A stretch of DNA of 64,000 bases from NCBI RefSeq assembly GCF_015278125.1, contig NZ_JADILO010000001.1:62001-126000 (forward strand), written 5' to 3'. This document shows, one piece after another, positions 1-9,699 of the stretch. The position numbers and the translations under genes are program-made. The number at the start of each line of letters is the position of its first letter. Positions within the stretch are counted from its first letter, which is position 1. The DNA is from Vibrio fluminensis. Its GTDB lineage: Bacteria; Pseudomonadota; Gammaproteobacteria; Enterobacterales; Vibrionaceae. Below the pieces are notes generated by a model. The model searched no databases. It was not told where the DNA came from and worked only from the letters and a program-made list of their open reading frames with translations.

Positions 1-784
1 TCACGGTATAATCGTCAGTCATTTGCAACACAGCACCAATACCTTCAAGGGATAAATTCATCTCTTGCTGGAATTGATCAGCATTTCGTGGGGAAAGATA
101 ACTAGTGTGAGGATCGACTTCGCGCGAGAACGCGTTCATGTACAATTGGAAAGCATCTTCATTGTTGGTCTGAGTCAAACGTTTCAATGCATTATTGTAA
201 CGTTTGCCTAGGATGTCTTTGATTTCATCCCAGCTCTTGCCAGTCAATTTCAGATTTAAGGCATCGTACTTAACCCGTTTACGCCATAGTTCATCAAGCT
301 CTTGCTCGTTCTTCGGCCAAGCGGCTTCGCTGCGATCAAGTTCAATACTTTCATCGGTATCAAACGTCATCTCTTTATCGAGTAGAGATAAGGCGTAATC
401 AAACCTTTCATAGCGACGTTTGATTGATTGATTATAAATATCAAAAGCGATTTGGTTATCACCTGACTTTAATTGATCATCAATCGAATTCGCCCACTTA
501 GAAAAGGAGTCGATATCAGCTTGAGTAAAGATATTCTTATTGAAATCAAGCATTTCAAGGTAACGATTAAAGATCGCTTGCGAAAATTGATCGTCTAACG
601 AGAAATGTTTGTAATGAGAACGGGTAAATCGAGAAGCGACTCGCTTACTGGCGGTTTTGTGTTGAGCTTCTTGCTCAAGCGCAGGTAAGTCAGTTAATTC
701 GATTTTAGCTTCGAGTGCTTTTACTGGAGTAGCTGCTAGCATAACGCTAGCAGCAATCAGCGAAAAGTTTAAACGGCATTTCAT
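1..784 (-). CDS. prc: Tail-specific (C-terminal processing) periplasmic protease, partial
   Basis: The reading frame runs off the left edge, so only the N-terminal ~261 residues are present. It starts at the ATG complementary to 782-784 and opens with a signal peptide (MKCRLNFSLIAASVML, then Ala-rich). The following helical region (KRYNNALKRL, then FSREVDPHTSYLSP) is typical of Prc/Tsp ahead of its PDZ domain; the frame ends as the PDZ begins (NLSLEGIGAVLQ). The Ser/Lys catalytic part lies outside. In the family, Prc degrades misfolded or tagged periplasmic proteins and trims envelope proteins. It lies 17 bp downstream of proQ on the same strand, the E. coli proQ-prc order, so the two are probably cotranscribed. 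Confidence 0.93.
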   Translation of the reverse strand, partial: MKCRLNFSLIAASVMLAATPVKALEAKIELTDLPALEQEAQHKTASKRVASRFTRSHYKHFSLDDQFSQAIFNRYLEMLDFNKNIFTQADIDSFSKWANSIDDQLKSGDNQIAFDIYNQSIKRRYERFDYALSLLDKEMTFDTDESIELDRSEAAWPKNEQELDELWRKRVKYDALNLKLTGKSWDEIKDILGKRYNNALKRLTQTNNEDAFQLYMNAFSREVDPHTSYLSPRNADQFQQEMNLSLEGIGAVLQMTDDYTV

Positions 785-801
785 GCGTAGGAGATTCTCC
801 T

Positions 802-1434
802 TTATGCGCGTAGGTGCTCCGCTTTCACAACCATTTGTAGGCCGTTAGACAGTTGAACTCGCACATCTTCCTTATTGATTTCAACGATAGTTGCAGGCAT
901 GTTTCCTTTACCCATGTTCACGTTTACTGCGTTACCAACTTTTACTTCTTCAGCTGTTAGTAGACGTGTTTCAACTGGTTTAGCTGCCTTCGGCGCTGAC
1001 TTAGCAGGACGACGAGCTTGTTGAGGCTTTTTAGCCGCAGGCTTAGCAGTTTTTGCCTTGCCTTCTTCACGAGTCTTCTTGCCTTGTTCTTTGCGACGAG
1101 CTTGCACTTTCGCTTTGCTTTCTGCTAGTGCAGTTTTAGCGTGTTCAACGTGCTCTTCATCAAGCTCACCAGCTGGGTTGCCATCTAAATCTACACGTAC
1201 TGCACCTGGCTTAACACCGTGTAGGTAACGCCATGATGAAGTGTACTGTCTTAACGCTGCACGAAGCTGAGTTTTACTTACTTTCGGGTCGTCTGAAAGG
1301 CGATCCGCAAGATCTTGAAAAATACCAATTTTAAGTGGCTTTGCTTCACCTTCTAAAGTAAAGCACTTAGGGAAACATTCAGCAATGTATGCAATTACTT
1401 CTTTGCTGTTTTTTAACTTTTCAGTGTTTTCCAT
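802..1434 (-). CDS. proQ: RNA chaperone ProQ (FinO domain)
   Basis: 210 residues. Residues 1-120 form the FinO/ProQ RNA-binding domain ([12 protein letters not shown], then [19 protein letters not shown]). A Lys/Ala-rich linker follows at about 120-155, and a small C-terminal beta domain ([20 protein letters not shown]). E. coli ProQ is slightly longer, the difference lying in the linker. In the family this protein binds structured sRNAs and mRNA 3' ends. The ATG lies behind a GGAA-type ribosome site. It sits between msrC and prc on the same strand. Confidence 0.96.
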   Translation of the reverse strand: MENTEKLKNSKEVIAYIAECFPKCFTLEGEAKPLKIGIFQDLADRLSDDPKVSKTQLRAALRQYTSSWRYLHGVKPGAVRVDLDGNPAGELDEEHVEHAKTALAESKAKVQARRKEQGKKTREEGKAKTAKPAAKKPQQARRPAKSAPKAAKPVETRLLTAEEVKVGNAVNVNMGKGNMPATIVEINKEDVRVQLSNGLQMVVKAEHLRA

Positions 1435-1532
1435 GGGGGTTCCTGGTTAAAGCGGACTATCCGCGAGCGTTAAGATAAATATTTCAGCCATTATAGTGAC
1501 CTGTAAACGAAAAACCACACTCTAACGCGAAT

Positions 1533-2006
1533 TTATGCCTTGATAGCGTGTGAATTAAGCAGGTTTTCCACTTCTGCCATTAATTTAAGCAGTCCATTTT
1601 CGTCTTCTTGGTCAAATCGACCAATATTTGGGCTGTCGATGTCTAACACACCGGCGATTTTTCCATCAATTGAAAATGGGATAACAATTTCTGAATTGCT
1701 AGCGGCATCACAAGCGATATGACCTTCAAATTGGTGAACATCATGGACGCGTTGAACTTGGTTTGTCGCCACAGCTGTACCACAAACACCCTTTCCAACC
1801 GGAATGCGAACACAAGCAGGGTTGCCTTGGAAAGGCCCCAATACCAATTCATCTTTATCCATCAGGTAAAAACCGACCCAATTGATATCCTCGAGAGACA
1901 TATTAAGTAACGCGCTGATATTCGACAAATTAGCAATCAGATTCGTTTCTGACTCAATAAGAGCCTGTGCTTGTTTAGTGAGGGATAGATAAAATTCTTG
2001 CTTCAT
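1533..2006 (-). CDS. msrC: Free methionine-(R)-sulfoxide reductase (GAF domain)
   Basis: 157 residues forming a single GAF domain, the usual length for the YebR/fRMsr family, which reduces free L-methionine-(R)-sulfoxide in the cytoplasm. Three cysteines fall at 65, 75 and 99. Their spacing (10 and 24) equals that of the catalytic cysteines 84, 94 and 118 of the E. coli enzyme, so it should be active. The N-terminus is ~20 residues shorter than older E. coli annotation. The gene is divergent from the ABC exporter at 2113, with ~106 bp between them for both promoters. Confidence 0.93.
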   Translation of the reverse strand: MKQEFYLSLTKQAQALIESETNLIANLSNISALLNMSLEDINWVGFYLMDKDELVLGPFQGNPACVRIPVGKGVCGTAVATNQVQRVHDVHQFEGHIACDAASNSEIVIPFSIDGKIAGVLDIDSPNIGRFDQEDENGLLKLMAEVENLLNSHAIKA

Positions 2007-2112
2007 AACAACTTCCGTTTAGAGACCTTACCGCGACTTCGAATCAAAACATGAGACATGTTTGGCGATTCTACGTACAATGTGAGTATAAATTATTCTT
2101 ATTATCAGTAGA

Positions 2113-3909
2113 ATGACCGAAAACAATAACACTATTAGCCGTTCTTGGCTGATTTCACAAGCAAAAATACACAAATCTAAGCTGATCGTAGCTAACCTCA
2201 TTGCGATTGTAGCGACATTAGTCAGTGTCCCTATCCCTCTACTATTACCTCTAATGGTGGATGAAGTTCTGCTCGACAAGCCCAGTACTGGTCTTGAGCT
2301 AATGAATAGCGTTTTGCCTAGCTCAATTCAAACACCAACGGGTTACATTTTTTTTGCGTTGCTTCTTGTTATATTGATGCGCACTGTCAGCCAAGTGCTC
2401 AACATTTTGCAAAGCCGACAATTTACGCTGGTTTCTAAAACCATCACTTATCAAATGCGCAGTAAAATGATTGATAAGCTAGGCCGCATTAGTATTCGTC
2501 AGTATGAAACTCGCGGCAGTGGCGGTATCAATGCTCACTTGATTACCGATATTGAAACAATTGACCAGTTCATCGGCTCTACGCTGAGCAAATTTATTAT
2601 TAGTTTTCTTACCGTTATTGGCACTGCGGGTGTACTACTGTGGATAGATTGGCGCTTGGGTTTATTTATTTTACTCGTCAATCCCATCGTGATTTATTTC
2701 TCCCGACTGCTCGGTAGCAAAGTTAAACACCTTAAGAAACGTGAAAACCAATCATTTGAACGTTTTCAAAATCGTTTAGTAGAAACATTGGACGGCATCT
2801 ATCAGCTGCGTGCAGCAAATCGCGAACGTGAATTTTTGAACGAACTTAAACTGAATGCCAACCAAATTCGTCTCGATGCCGATAAGTACGCTTGGCAATC
2901 AGAAGCGGCTGGTCGTGTCTCCTTTCTACTATTCTTATTGGGCTTTGAGCTATTTCGTGCGGTTGCGATGTTGATGGTAATGTTCAGCGACCTGACCATT
3001 GGCCAGATTTTCGCTGTGTTTGGCTACCTTTGGTTTATGCTCTCGCCTGTTCAAGAGCTGCTCGGTATTCAGTTCTCTTGGTACAGTGCAAAAGCCGCTT
3101 TAACACGTATTAATACCTTATTAGAACTTGAAGAAGAATATCGTCCTAAGAGTAAAGTGAACCCGTTTAATGACCAGCAAGAAGTTGATGTGAGTATTGA
3201 GGACGTCACTTTTTCTTATAACGATGAAAGCCAAGTGCTCAGACACCTTAATCTGCATATCCCTGCGGGGAAAAAGGTTGCCTTAGTTGGTGCCAGTGGT
3301 GGTGGCAAGTCCACGTTAATTCAACTGTTAATTGGCGTCTACCGTCCTGAATCTGGCGTGATTAAATTCAATCATCACACTACCGACGACATTAGTTTTG
3401 ATGTAATACGTGATCAAATTGCCGTGGTTTTACAGCAACCTATACTATTTAATGACAGCTTGAGGCATAATCTCACCCTCGGCAGTCATTATAGTGACGA
3501 GCAACTTTGGCAATCGCTTGAAATCGCGCAAATGCAAGATGTCATTAGCCAGCTTAGCCAAGGGTTGGAAACGCAGATTGGCCGTAATGGTATTCGCTTA
3601 TCTGGCGGGCAAAGACAAAGACTGGCTATCGCTCGCATGGTATTAAGTGACCCGAAATTTGTCATTTTAGATGAAGCAACCTCAGCGTTAGACACCGCAA
3701 CCGAGGCTGCTCTGCATAAAGCGTTAACTGAATTCTTAAATGGTCGAACAACGCTAATTGTAGCGCACCGCTTATCTGCGGTTAAACAAGCAGACATCAT
3801 TTACGTGTTAGAAGATGGACAAGTGACCCAAACCGGGACTCATGGAGAATTAGTTGAACAACAAGGTCTATATCAAACCCTCTATGGCGCTGTGCAATCG
3901 CACGGCTAA
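2113..3909 (+). CDS. ABC exporter, fused membrane and ATPase domains
   Basis: 598 residues. A type I exporter membrane domain with six predicted helices occupies about residues 20-320, and a nucleotide-binding domain about 350-595. Visible ATPase motifs are Walker A GASGGGKST (about residue 394), Q-loop VVLQQP, signature LSGGQRQR (about 497), Walker B FVILDEATSALD and switch AHRLS. It resembles MsbA/LmrA-type half-transporters that act as homodimers; the substrate cannot be told. The ATG has only a weak ribosome site. The stop is 45 bp before letA, so it may be cotranscribed with letAB. In E. coli nothing lies between msrC and letA, so this gene is an insertion into a conserved block. Confidence 0.92.
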   Translation: MTENNNTISRSWLISQAKIHKSKLIVANLIAIVATLVSVPIPLLLPLMVDEVLLDKPSTGLELMNSVLPSSIQTPTGYIFFALLLVILMRTVSQVLNILQSRQFTLVSKTITYQMRSKMIDKLGRISIRQYETRGSGGINAHLITDIETIDQFIGSTLSKFIISFLTVIGTAGVLLWIDWRLGLFILLVNPIVIYFSRLLGSKVKHLKKRENQSFERFQNRLVETLDGIYQLRAANREREFLNELKLNANQIRLDADKYAWQSEAAGRVSFLLFLLGFELFRAVAMLMVMFSDLTIGQIFAVFGYLWFMLSPVQELLGIQFSWYSAKAALTRINTLLELEEEYRPKSKVNPFNDQQEVDVSIEDVTFSYNDESQVLRHLNLHIPAGKKVALVGASGGGKSTLIQLLIGVYRPESGVIKFNHHTTDDISFDVIRDQIAVVLQQPILFNDSLRHNLTLGSHYSDEQLWQSLEIAQMQDVISQLSQGLETQIGRNGIRLSGGQRQRLAIARMVLSDPKFVILDEATSALDTATEAALHKALTEFLNGRTTLIVAHRLSAVKQADIIYVLEDGQVTQTGTHGELVEQQGLYQTLYGAVQSHG

Positions 3910-3954
3910 CAGGGTTACTCTCTATCTATTTGCCCTCAACCATCAGGGGGCACT

Positions 3955-5223
3955 TTGAGTTTAGATCCGCACATCACGCAACCTAGTAAAGTTCGACTTT
4001 GCCAAGGCTGTGAGTTACCCGTTGATATTGTTGAGGTTGAACTAGGCAAGAGTGCATTCTGTCCTCGCTGTGGTACGCAACTTTATCGCGGTGGTAGGCC
4101 TTCTTTATCAGGCAATTTAGCCATTGCGCTAACTTGCCTGTTGCTATTTATCCCTTCGCATTTTTTCAATTTCTTGAGTATCCGTCTGTTCGGGCAAATG
4201 ATACCGGCAACCCTTCCGTCAGGCATTATTACTTTGTTCGAAGAAGGCTTCGTCTTTCTTTCACTATTAGTTGCATTTTGCAGCTCAATCGCACCACTAC
4301 TGGTATGCAGTTCTGTAGTGGCAGCACATATCGCACTTAAACTCCGTTCGTTTAAATTATTAAGACCCGCCTTGTGGATCGTGCAGCATCTCAAGCATTG
4401 GGTGATGATCGACGTTTTCTTAATTAGTGTCGCGATTTCTTGTTTTAAACTACAAGACTATTCCGATCTGTTTGTTGGCGTCGGTCTATATGGTCTAATT
4501 CTATTGCAGCTCTTTACCGTGCTACTGGTAAGCCGCGTGAGCGTACGTCGCTACTGGGAAGCATATCAAGCAGAAAATGAATACCCGTTCGAGCATAAAG
4601 ATGTGCACTGCACTGTCTGTCACCTCTCTCAGCCGAACAATGACAAGTGTGTTCGCTGCCACAACAGTTTGGCGCATCGAACACCGAATTCTATGCAGAA
4701 AACAGCGGCATACTTGTTGGCCGCTTCAATTGCGATATTACCAGCGAACCTGATCCCAATTTCTATTTTGCTTACCAACGGAAAACGTTTAGAAGACACC
4801 ATATTCTCAGGTGTCGCTGCATTGGTAAAAAATGGCATGAGTGGCATCGCGCTGATTATCTTTGTCGCCAGTATTGTCGTGCCTGTGGCGAAAATTATTG
4901 GGCTTGCTTATATATTGCTGGCAGTAAAATTCAAACGCCGTATTTTTCATCGACAACGAATGATGATTTACTTTGTCGTGAAGTGGATCGGCAAATGGTC
5001 CATGATGGATCTGTTTGTTATTTCGATAATGATGGCCTTAGTTGACCGTGGTCAAATCCTTGATTTTACGCCAGGATATGGCGCTGTCGCTTTTGGTATC
5101 GTTGTGGTATTAACCATGTTGGCAGCAGATAGCTTTGATCCTCGATTTATCTGGGATAATTATGATGAAAGTCGTAATCGTCCGAGCAAAAAACTAAAAC
5201 AACAAGAGTCTTTCAATGAGTAA
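3955..5223 (+). CDS. letA: LetA (YebS/PqiA family) inner-membrane lipid transport protein
   Basis: 422 residues starting at TTG, five bases after an AGGGGG ribosome site; no upstream ATG fits. Two PqiA-type halves are visible, each opened by a zinc-ribbon cysteine set (CQGC with CPRC near residues 18-42; CTVC with CVRC near 222-237) and followed by about four membrane helices. LetA is the inner-membrane partner of the MCE protein LetB in lipid movement between inner and outer membranes. It overlaps letB by 8 bp (ATGAGTAA), implying translational coupling. Confidence 0.93.
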   Translation: MSLDPHITQPSKVRLCQGCELPVDIVEVELGKSAFCPRCGTQLYRGGRPSLSGNLAIALTCLLLFIPSHFFNFLSIRLFGQMIPATLPSGIITLFEEGFVFLSLLVAFCSSIAPLLVCSSVVAAHIALKLRSFKLLRPALWIVQHLKHWVMIDVFLISVAISCFKLQDYSDLFVGVGLYGLILLQLFTVLLVSRVSVRRYWEAYQAENEYPFEHKDVHCTVCHLSQPNNDKCVRCHNSLAHRTPNSMQKTAAYLLAASIAILPANLIPISILLTNGKRLEDTIFSGVAALVKNGMSGIALIIFVASIVVPVAKIIGLAYILLAVKFKRRIFHRQRMMIYFVVKWIGKWSMMDLFVISIMMALVDRGQILDFTPGYGAVAFGIVVVLTMLAADSFDPRFIWDNYDESRNRPSKKLKQQESFNE

Positions 5224-7849
5224 TTCAACGTCTTCGCAAAATTCTTACTCACCTGATGTGAAGCGGAATAAAGGTATTTCGCCCCTATGGATACTCCCTA
5301 TTCTCACCATGGTGTTGGCAGGGTGGTTAGTATTTAAAGCTGTTCACGATGCAGGACAGAGAGTCAAAATTCAGTTCTCTGATGCTCAAGGTTTAATTGC
5401 AGGACGCACAACTATCCGCTATCAAGGCTTAGAAGTGGGTATGGTGCGCGATATTATTCTTTCTGAGAACCTAGAGAGCATTTATGTCGAAGCTGATATC
5501 TATCCAGAAGCAACCAAACTACTAAGTGATACTACCCGCTTTTGGATGGTAAAACCGACAGCATCACTGTCCGGTATTTCTGGCCTTGATGCGCTGGTAT
5601 CGGGTAATTACATTGCCATTCAACCCGGCGCTGAAAGCGACGAAATTAAAACCACATTCGTTGCTCTCGATCGCGCACCAGTCGATCTACTGGCGAATCA
5701 GGGCTTGAGCATTACACTTAAATCAAGAGACCTAGGTGGGATCTCGATTGGCTCTCAAATTCTTTATCGTAAGATTCCAATTGGTGAAGTTTACAACTAC
5801 CAGCTCGATAAGCAGAGCAAAAACGTTATCATCCAAGCCTCTATCCAAGATGAATATCGTGACATCATTAATAGTGAAAGCCGGTTTTGGAATGTGAGTG
5901 GGATTGGCGCAAACGTTGGTTTCTCAGGGGTCGATATCCGCTTGGAAAGTTTAACCGCATTAATTGGCGGTTCTATCGCTGTAGACTCCCCTGGACGCGG
6001 TGAGCCGGTAAAACAAAACGCCCAGTTCAAACTCTATCCAGACCTAAAAACTGCTGGCCGTGGTATCTCTATCAAAATAACCTTACCGGACGATAACAAA
6101 ATCAGCCCTTCGGGCGCGCCAATTATGTATCGTGGCATTCAAATTGGGCAAATTACTGATTTGGAGCTAAACAAGCAACGCGAGCACATCATTGCGTCGG
6201 CCGCTATTGAGCCAGCTTTCAGCGACATGCTTAACACTGGCAGTCGTTTTGTGCTTGAAGAAGCCGAAGTGTCTCTTTCTGGCGTCGAAAACCTGACCAA
6301 CCTTATAAAGGGTAACTTCCTAACATTAGTACCAGGTGAAGGAGAAAAAGCGCGTCAATTTACTGCAATTCGTAAGAATGAGTTCAAAATGCAACAAGCT
6401 CAGTCGATTGCGGTTGAACTGTACGCCGACAATTCATTTGGTCTAGATGCTGGCGCTAAGGTGCTTTATCGTGGTGTCAGTGTCGGTGAAATCACTAAAA
6501 CAACACTGGAGCAAGACAAAGTACGTTTTGACCTATTAATCGATAAGCGTTACCAAAATCTAATCCGCTCAAATAACCGTTTCTTCGTAACAGGCAGCGC
6601 TAGTGCCGAATTAACCGAGGCGGGGTTAAATGTCACAGTACCACCTGCAAAGCAGCTACTCACGGGTTCGATCAGTTTTGTCAGTCTTGGAGACAAAATC
6701 GCCAAACCTCAGTATCAACTGTATAAGAGCCAATCTTTAGCAGAGCTGGCTCAGCACGCTCTAAGCGGCTCACAAAAAATTACCTTGGTCACTGACGAGC
6801 TACCTCCGGTTTCTAAAGGCAGCCCTCTACTCTATCGTAATTTGCAAGTTGGTAACGTCGCTGACTATAAACTGGTGAATGGACTTATTTTGGTTACGGT
6901 CACGATTGAAAACCAATACAAACACCTACTGAATAAAGAGACTGTCTTCTGGAATCGCTCTGGGGTTGAGATTGACGCTTCACTCGCCGGAGTAAGTGTC
7001 AAAGCGGCACCGCTTAAGACCCTAATCAAAGGGGGCATTGCGTTTGATACTATGTCAGGCATTGCGAATAAAGAAGGCAGCAACTGGAAGCTATACGATA
7101 CGTTGAAACAGGCCCAAAAAGCAGGGTTCGAGATCACGCTAATCGCTCATGGCGACAGTAAAGTTTCGGTGGGTACCCCTATTCAATACAACAGCATCAA
7201 AGTCGGTGAAATCAGTAAAGTCGTGCCTGATTTTTCGCGTAATGACGTTGAATTAAAAGCACGTATTCTACCTGAGTTTGCCACCCAAATTGCTCGCCAA
7301 GGGAGTTATTTTTGGCTTCCGCAGGCAGAGGTAGGTTTAAGTGGCGTCAAGAATATTGAGAACCTCCTTAGCCAATCTATTAGTGTCTCAGTTGGTGATG
7401 GCGCACAAGCCAATAGCTTTGAACTGCATAGTCAGCCATTCCAAGCTGCTGGTGTCTCGTTCATACTGCAAAGTGAGACTCGCGGCTCTGTCGCCGTTGG
7501 CACTCCAGTGCTTTATCGCGAAATAGAAGTTGGCGAAGTCGTCAGTGTTGAACTGGGTGAGTTTGCCGATCGCGTTATTACTAAGATCGCGGTCGATGCA
7601 GACTACGCTTACCTAGTGCGCCAAAATAGCGTTTTTTGGAATAGCTCTGGTGTCGATGTTTCTATTGGCTTAACAGGGGCTGACATTCGTTCAGGCACTG
7701 TAGACAGCTTATTGCGCGGCGGAATCACCTTTGCCACGCCTGAAGGCTCGCAACTTCAACCTGTCGCAAAGCAAGATCAATCTTTCTTGCTACATAAAGC
7801 GCCAGAAGCCGACTGGAAATCATGGCGAACCGCCATTCCAAAGCCATAA
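5216..7849 (+). CDS. letB: LetB (YebT), seven-MCE-domain lipid tunnel protein
   Basis: 877 residues, the same length as E. coli LetB. One N-terminal membrane helix (ISPLWILPILTMVLAGWLV) anchors it; the rest is periplasmic. Seven MCE domains can be counted by the recurring YRGIxIGxI-type strand: YQGLEVGMV, YRKIPIGEV, YRGIQIGQI, YRGVSVGEI, YRNLQVGNV, YNSIKVGEI and YREIEVGEV. LetB hexamers form a stack of MCE rings making a hydrophobic tunnel across the periplasm. A terminator lies at 7899-7926, so the letAB unit ends here and rsmF is transcribed separately. Confidence 0.96.
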   Translation: MSNSTSSQNSYSPDVKRNKGISPLWILPILTMVLAGWLVFKAVHDAGQRVKIQFSDAQGLIAGRTTIRYQGLEVGMVRDIILSENLESIYVEADIYPEATKLLSDTTRFWMVKPTASLSGISGLDALVSGNYIAIQPGAESDEIKTTFVALDRAPVDLLANQGLSITLKSRDLGGISIGSQILYRKIPIGEVYNYQLDKQSKNVIIQASIQDEYRDIINSESRFWNVSGIGANVGFSGVDIRLESLTALIGGSIAVDSPGRGEPVKQNAQFKLYPDLKTAGRGISIKITLPDDNKISPSGAPIMYRGIQIGQITDLELNKQREHIIASAAIEPAFSDMLNTGSRFVLEEAEVSLSGVENLTNLIKGNFLTLVPGEGEKARQFTAIRKNEFKMQQAQSIAVELYADNSFGLDAGAKVLYRGVSVGEITKTTLEQDKVRFDLLIDKRYQNLIRSNNRFFVTGSASAELTEAGLNVTVPPAKQLLTGSISFVSLGDKIAKPQYQLYKSQSLAELAQHALSGSQKITLVTDELPPVSKGSPLLYRNLQVGNVADYKLVNGLILVTVTIENQYKHLLNKETVFWNRSGVEIDASLAGVSVKAAPLKTLIKGGIAFDTMSGIANKEGSNWKLYDTLKQAQKAGFEITLIAHGDSKVSVGTPIQYNSIKVGEISKVVPDFSRNDVELKARILPEFATQIARQGSYFWLPQAEVGLSGVKNIENLLSQSISVSVGDGAQANSFELHSQPFQAAGVSFILQSETRGSVAVGTPVLYREIEVGEVVSVELGEFADRVITKIAVDADYAYLVRQNSVFWNSSGVDVSIGLTGADIRSGTVDSLLRGGITFATPEGSQLQPVAKQDQSFLLHKAPEADWKSWRTAIPKP

Positions 7850-7898
7850 GCAAAGCTTATAAGCCAAGTAATTTATAAGATTAACTTATCCAACACCA

Positions 7899-7926
7899 AG
7901 CGCAGCCCAAGCTGCGCTTTTTTTTC
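7899..7926 (+). terminator. Rho-independent terminator after letB
   Basis: AGCGCAG and CTGCGCT form a 7-bp stem with a 5-nt loop, followed by a run of eight T. Confidence 0.85.
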
Positions 7927-7929
7927 CAT

Positions 7930-8112
7930 ATTCCGTAAGCAACGTAAACGCTACGTTCCCACACCCATATTCCGTAGCGAAGCGTTCCCAATTCCGTATG
8001 CAGCGCAAACGTTGCGTTCCCGCATCCGTATTCCGTAGCAAAGCGTTCCTGATTCCGTAAGCAGCGAAAACGCTGCGCTCCCCCATCCGTATTCTGTAGC
8101 GAAGCGTTCGCG
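7930..8112. repeat. Three tandem copies of a 61-bp repeat
   Basis: Units start at 7930, 7991 and 8052, exactly 61 bp apart. Each has a 39-bp part (ATTCCGTA, then a GCAGCG...CGCTGCG hairpin) and a 22-bp part (ATTCYGTAGCGAAGCGTTC). The hairpin arms vary between copies yet stay complementary: AACGT/ACGTT in copy 1, CGCAA/TTGCG in copy 2, GCAGCG/CGCTGC in copy 3. The array fills most of the 349-bp gap between letB and rsmF. Open frames inside it are repeat translations, not genes. Confidence 0.9.
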
Positions 8113-8198
8113 TCTCCCGCATCCAGTACCCGTTCTCCTTCCATCTTCAACTCTCTCGGGTATAATCGCGCTAAGTTTTATTTGCTCGAGTTTTCATT

Positions 8199-9632
8199 TT
8201 GCACGCTAACGTATTTATCCCTGATGCATTCCTAGCCGAGATGGCGAAAATCCTTCCTAGTTCACTGAATATGGAAGATTTTGTCGCTGCTTGCCAACGC
8301 CCACTGCGTAAAAGTATTCGTGTTAACACGCTGAAAATCTCGATTGACGAGTTTTTGATCCGAGCAGCAGAAAAAGGTTGGCAACTTGAGCCTGTGCCTT
8401 GGTGTGAAGAAGGCTTCTGGATTGAAGCCGATGAATCCATCGTCCCTCTTGGTAATACAGCAGAACACATGAGCGGTCTTTTCTACATTCAAGAAGCCAG
8501 TTCAATGATGCCAGTTGCAACCTTGTTTCAAGCCGATGACCAGTACGACAGCGTATTGGACATGGCTGCCGCTCCGGGTTCAAAAACCACACAAATTGCG
8601 GCACGCATGAATAACGAAGGTGTGCTGGTGGCGAATGAATTTTCATCAAGCCGAGTTAAGGTCCTGCATGCCAACATCGAGCGCTGTGGTGTACGCAATG
8701 CCGCACTGAGTAACTACGATGGTCGTGTGTTCGGTGGCTGGCTACCAGAACAATTTGAAGCCGTGCTTATCGATGCGCCATGTTCTGGAGAGGGAACCGT
8801 ACGTAAAGATGCTGATGCGATGAAAAACTGGAGTAAGGAGTCCGTTATTTCTATCGCAGAGACACAGAAAGACTTAATTGAAAGCGCGTTCCATGCCCTT
8901 AAACCTGGTGGCGTAATGGTCTACTCAACCTGTACATTGAGTCGTGAAGAAAACCAAGAAGTTTGTCTGCACCTTAAAGAAACATTTGGTGACTTAGTTG
9001 AGTTCGATAACCTGTCTGAACTGTTTCCTAATGCAAAAGAAGCAATTACCGAAGAAGGTTTCTTACACATCTTCCCTCAAGTTTACGATTGTGAAGGCTT
9101 CTTCGTTGCGCGTCTGCGTAAACTTGGTTCGGTGCCAGCTCCTGAAGTTAAAAAACGCTTGGGTAAATTCCCATTTGAAAAAGTTAGCAATAAAGTACAG
9201 CAAGACATCGCGAAACAGTTAAAAGAAGCACTCGATGTTACTTTGCCTGCTGATTCTGCTGTATGGCTACGCGACAACGACGTATGGTTATTCCCTACCG
9301 CTCTTGAGCCAATGCTGAGCGAGTTTAAATTCTCACGCATGGGGATCAAAATTGCTGAAGCACATAAAAAAGGTTACCGCTGGCAGCATCAAGTTGCGAC
9401 AGCACTATCGGATGGTTCCGAAACTAATTGCGTAGTACTTTCTATTGAGGAAGCTCGTGAATGGTTTATGGGACGCGATGTTCGCCCAGAAGGTCAATCT
9501 GGCAAAGGTGAAGTCTTAGTTAAAATGGGCAGTGATGTAGGTAACTATGTGATTGGACTTGGTAAATGGGTTGGGAATCGTGTTAAGAACGGCTTACCTC
9601 GTGAACTCGTCCGTGACAAAAACCTATTTTAA
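8199..9632 (+). CDS. rsmF: 16S rRNA m5C1407 methyltransferase RsmF
   Basis: 477 residues (E. coli RsmF is 479). The start used is a TTG giving MHANVFIPDAFL, which aligns with the family N-terminus; the ribosome site is poor, so the start is less certain than the gene. Motifs: SAM-binding MAAAPGSKT, DAPCSGEG carrying one catalytic cysteine, and YSTCTLSREENQ carrying the second, as expected for RsmB/RsmF-type m5C enzymes. The C-terminal part holds the PUA-like RNA-binding region. It follows letB as in E. coli (yebT-yebU). Confidence 0.94.
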   Translation: MHANVFIPDAFLAEMAKILPSSLNMEDFVAACQRPLRKSIRVNTLKISIDEFLIRAAEKGWQLEPVPWCEEGFWIEADESIVPLGNTAEHMSGLFYIQEASSMMPVATLFQADDQYDSVLDMAAAPGSKTTQIAARMNNEGVLVANEFSSSRVKVLHANIERCGVRNAALSNYDGRVFGGWLPEQFEAVLIDAPCSGEGTVRKDADAMKNWSKESVISIAETQKDLIESAFHALKPGGVMVYSTCTLSREENQEVCLHLKETFGDLVEFDNLSELFPNAKEAITEEGFLHIFPQVYDCEGFFVARLRKLGSVPAPEVKKRLGKFPFEKVSNKVQQDIAKQLKEALDVTLPADSAVWLRDNDVWLFPTALEPMLSEFKFSRMGIKIAEAHKKGYRWQHQVATALSDGSETNCVVLSIEEAREWFMGRDVRPEGQSGKGEVLVKMGSDVGNYVIGLGKWVGNRVKNGLPRELVRDKNLF

Positions 9633-9699
9633 TCACGTATTAAATTAGTTCTAAAACCCAAGACAAGCTCGCGCAAACCAAATTTTGTACTAATATTAA

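Noticed and set aside
1643-1852. Short frames antisense to or shifted from msrC and many similar ones
   Set aside because: Overlap strongly supported genes in other frames without ribosome sites or recognisable motifs.
7881-8150. Open frames of 78-89 codons on the minus strand
   Set aside because: They translate the 61-bp repeat units; the repeating peptide pattern is a by-product of the repeats and there is no ribosome site.
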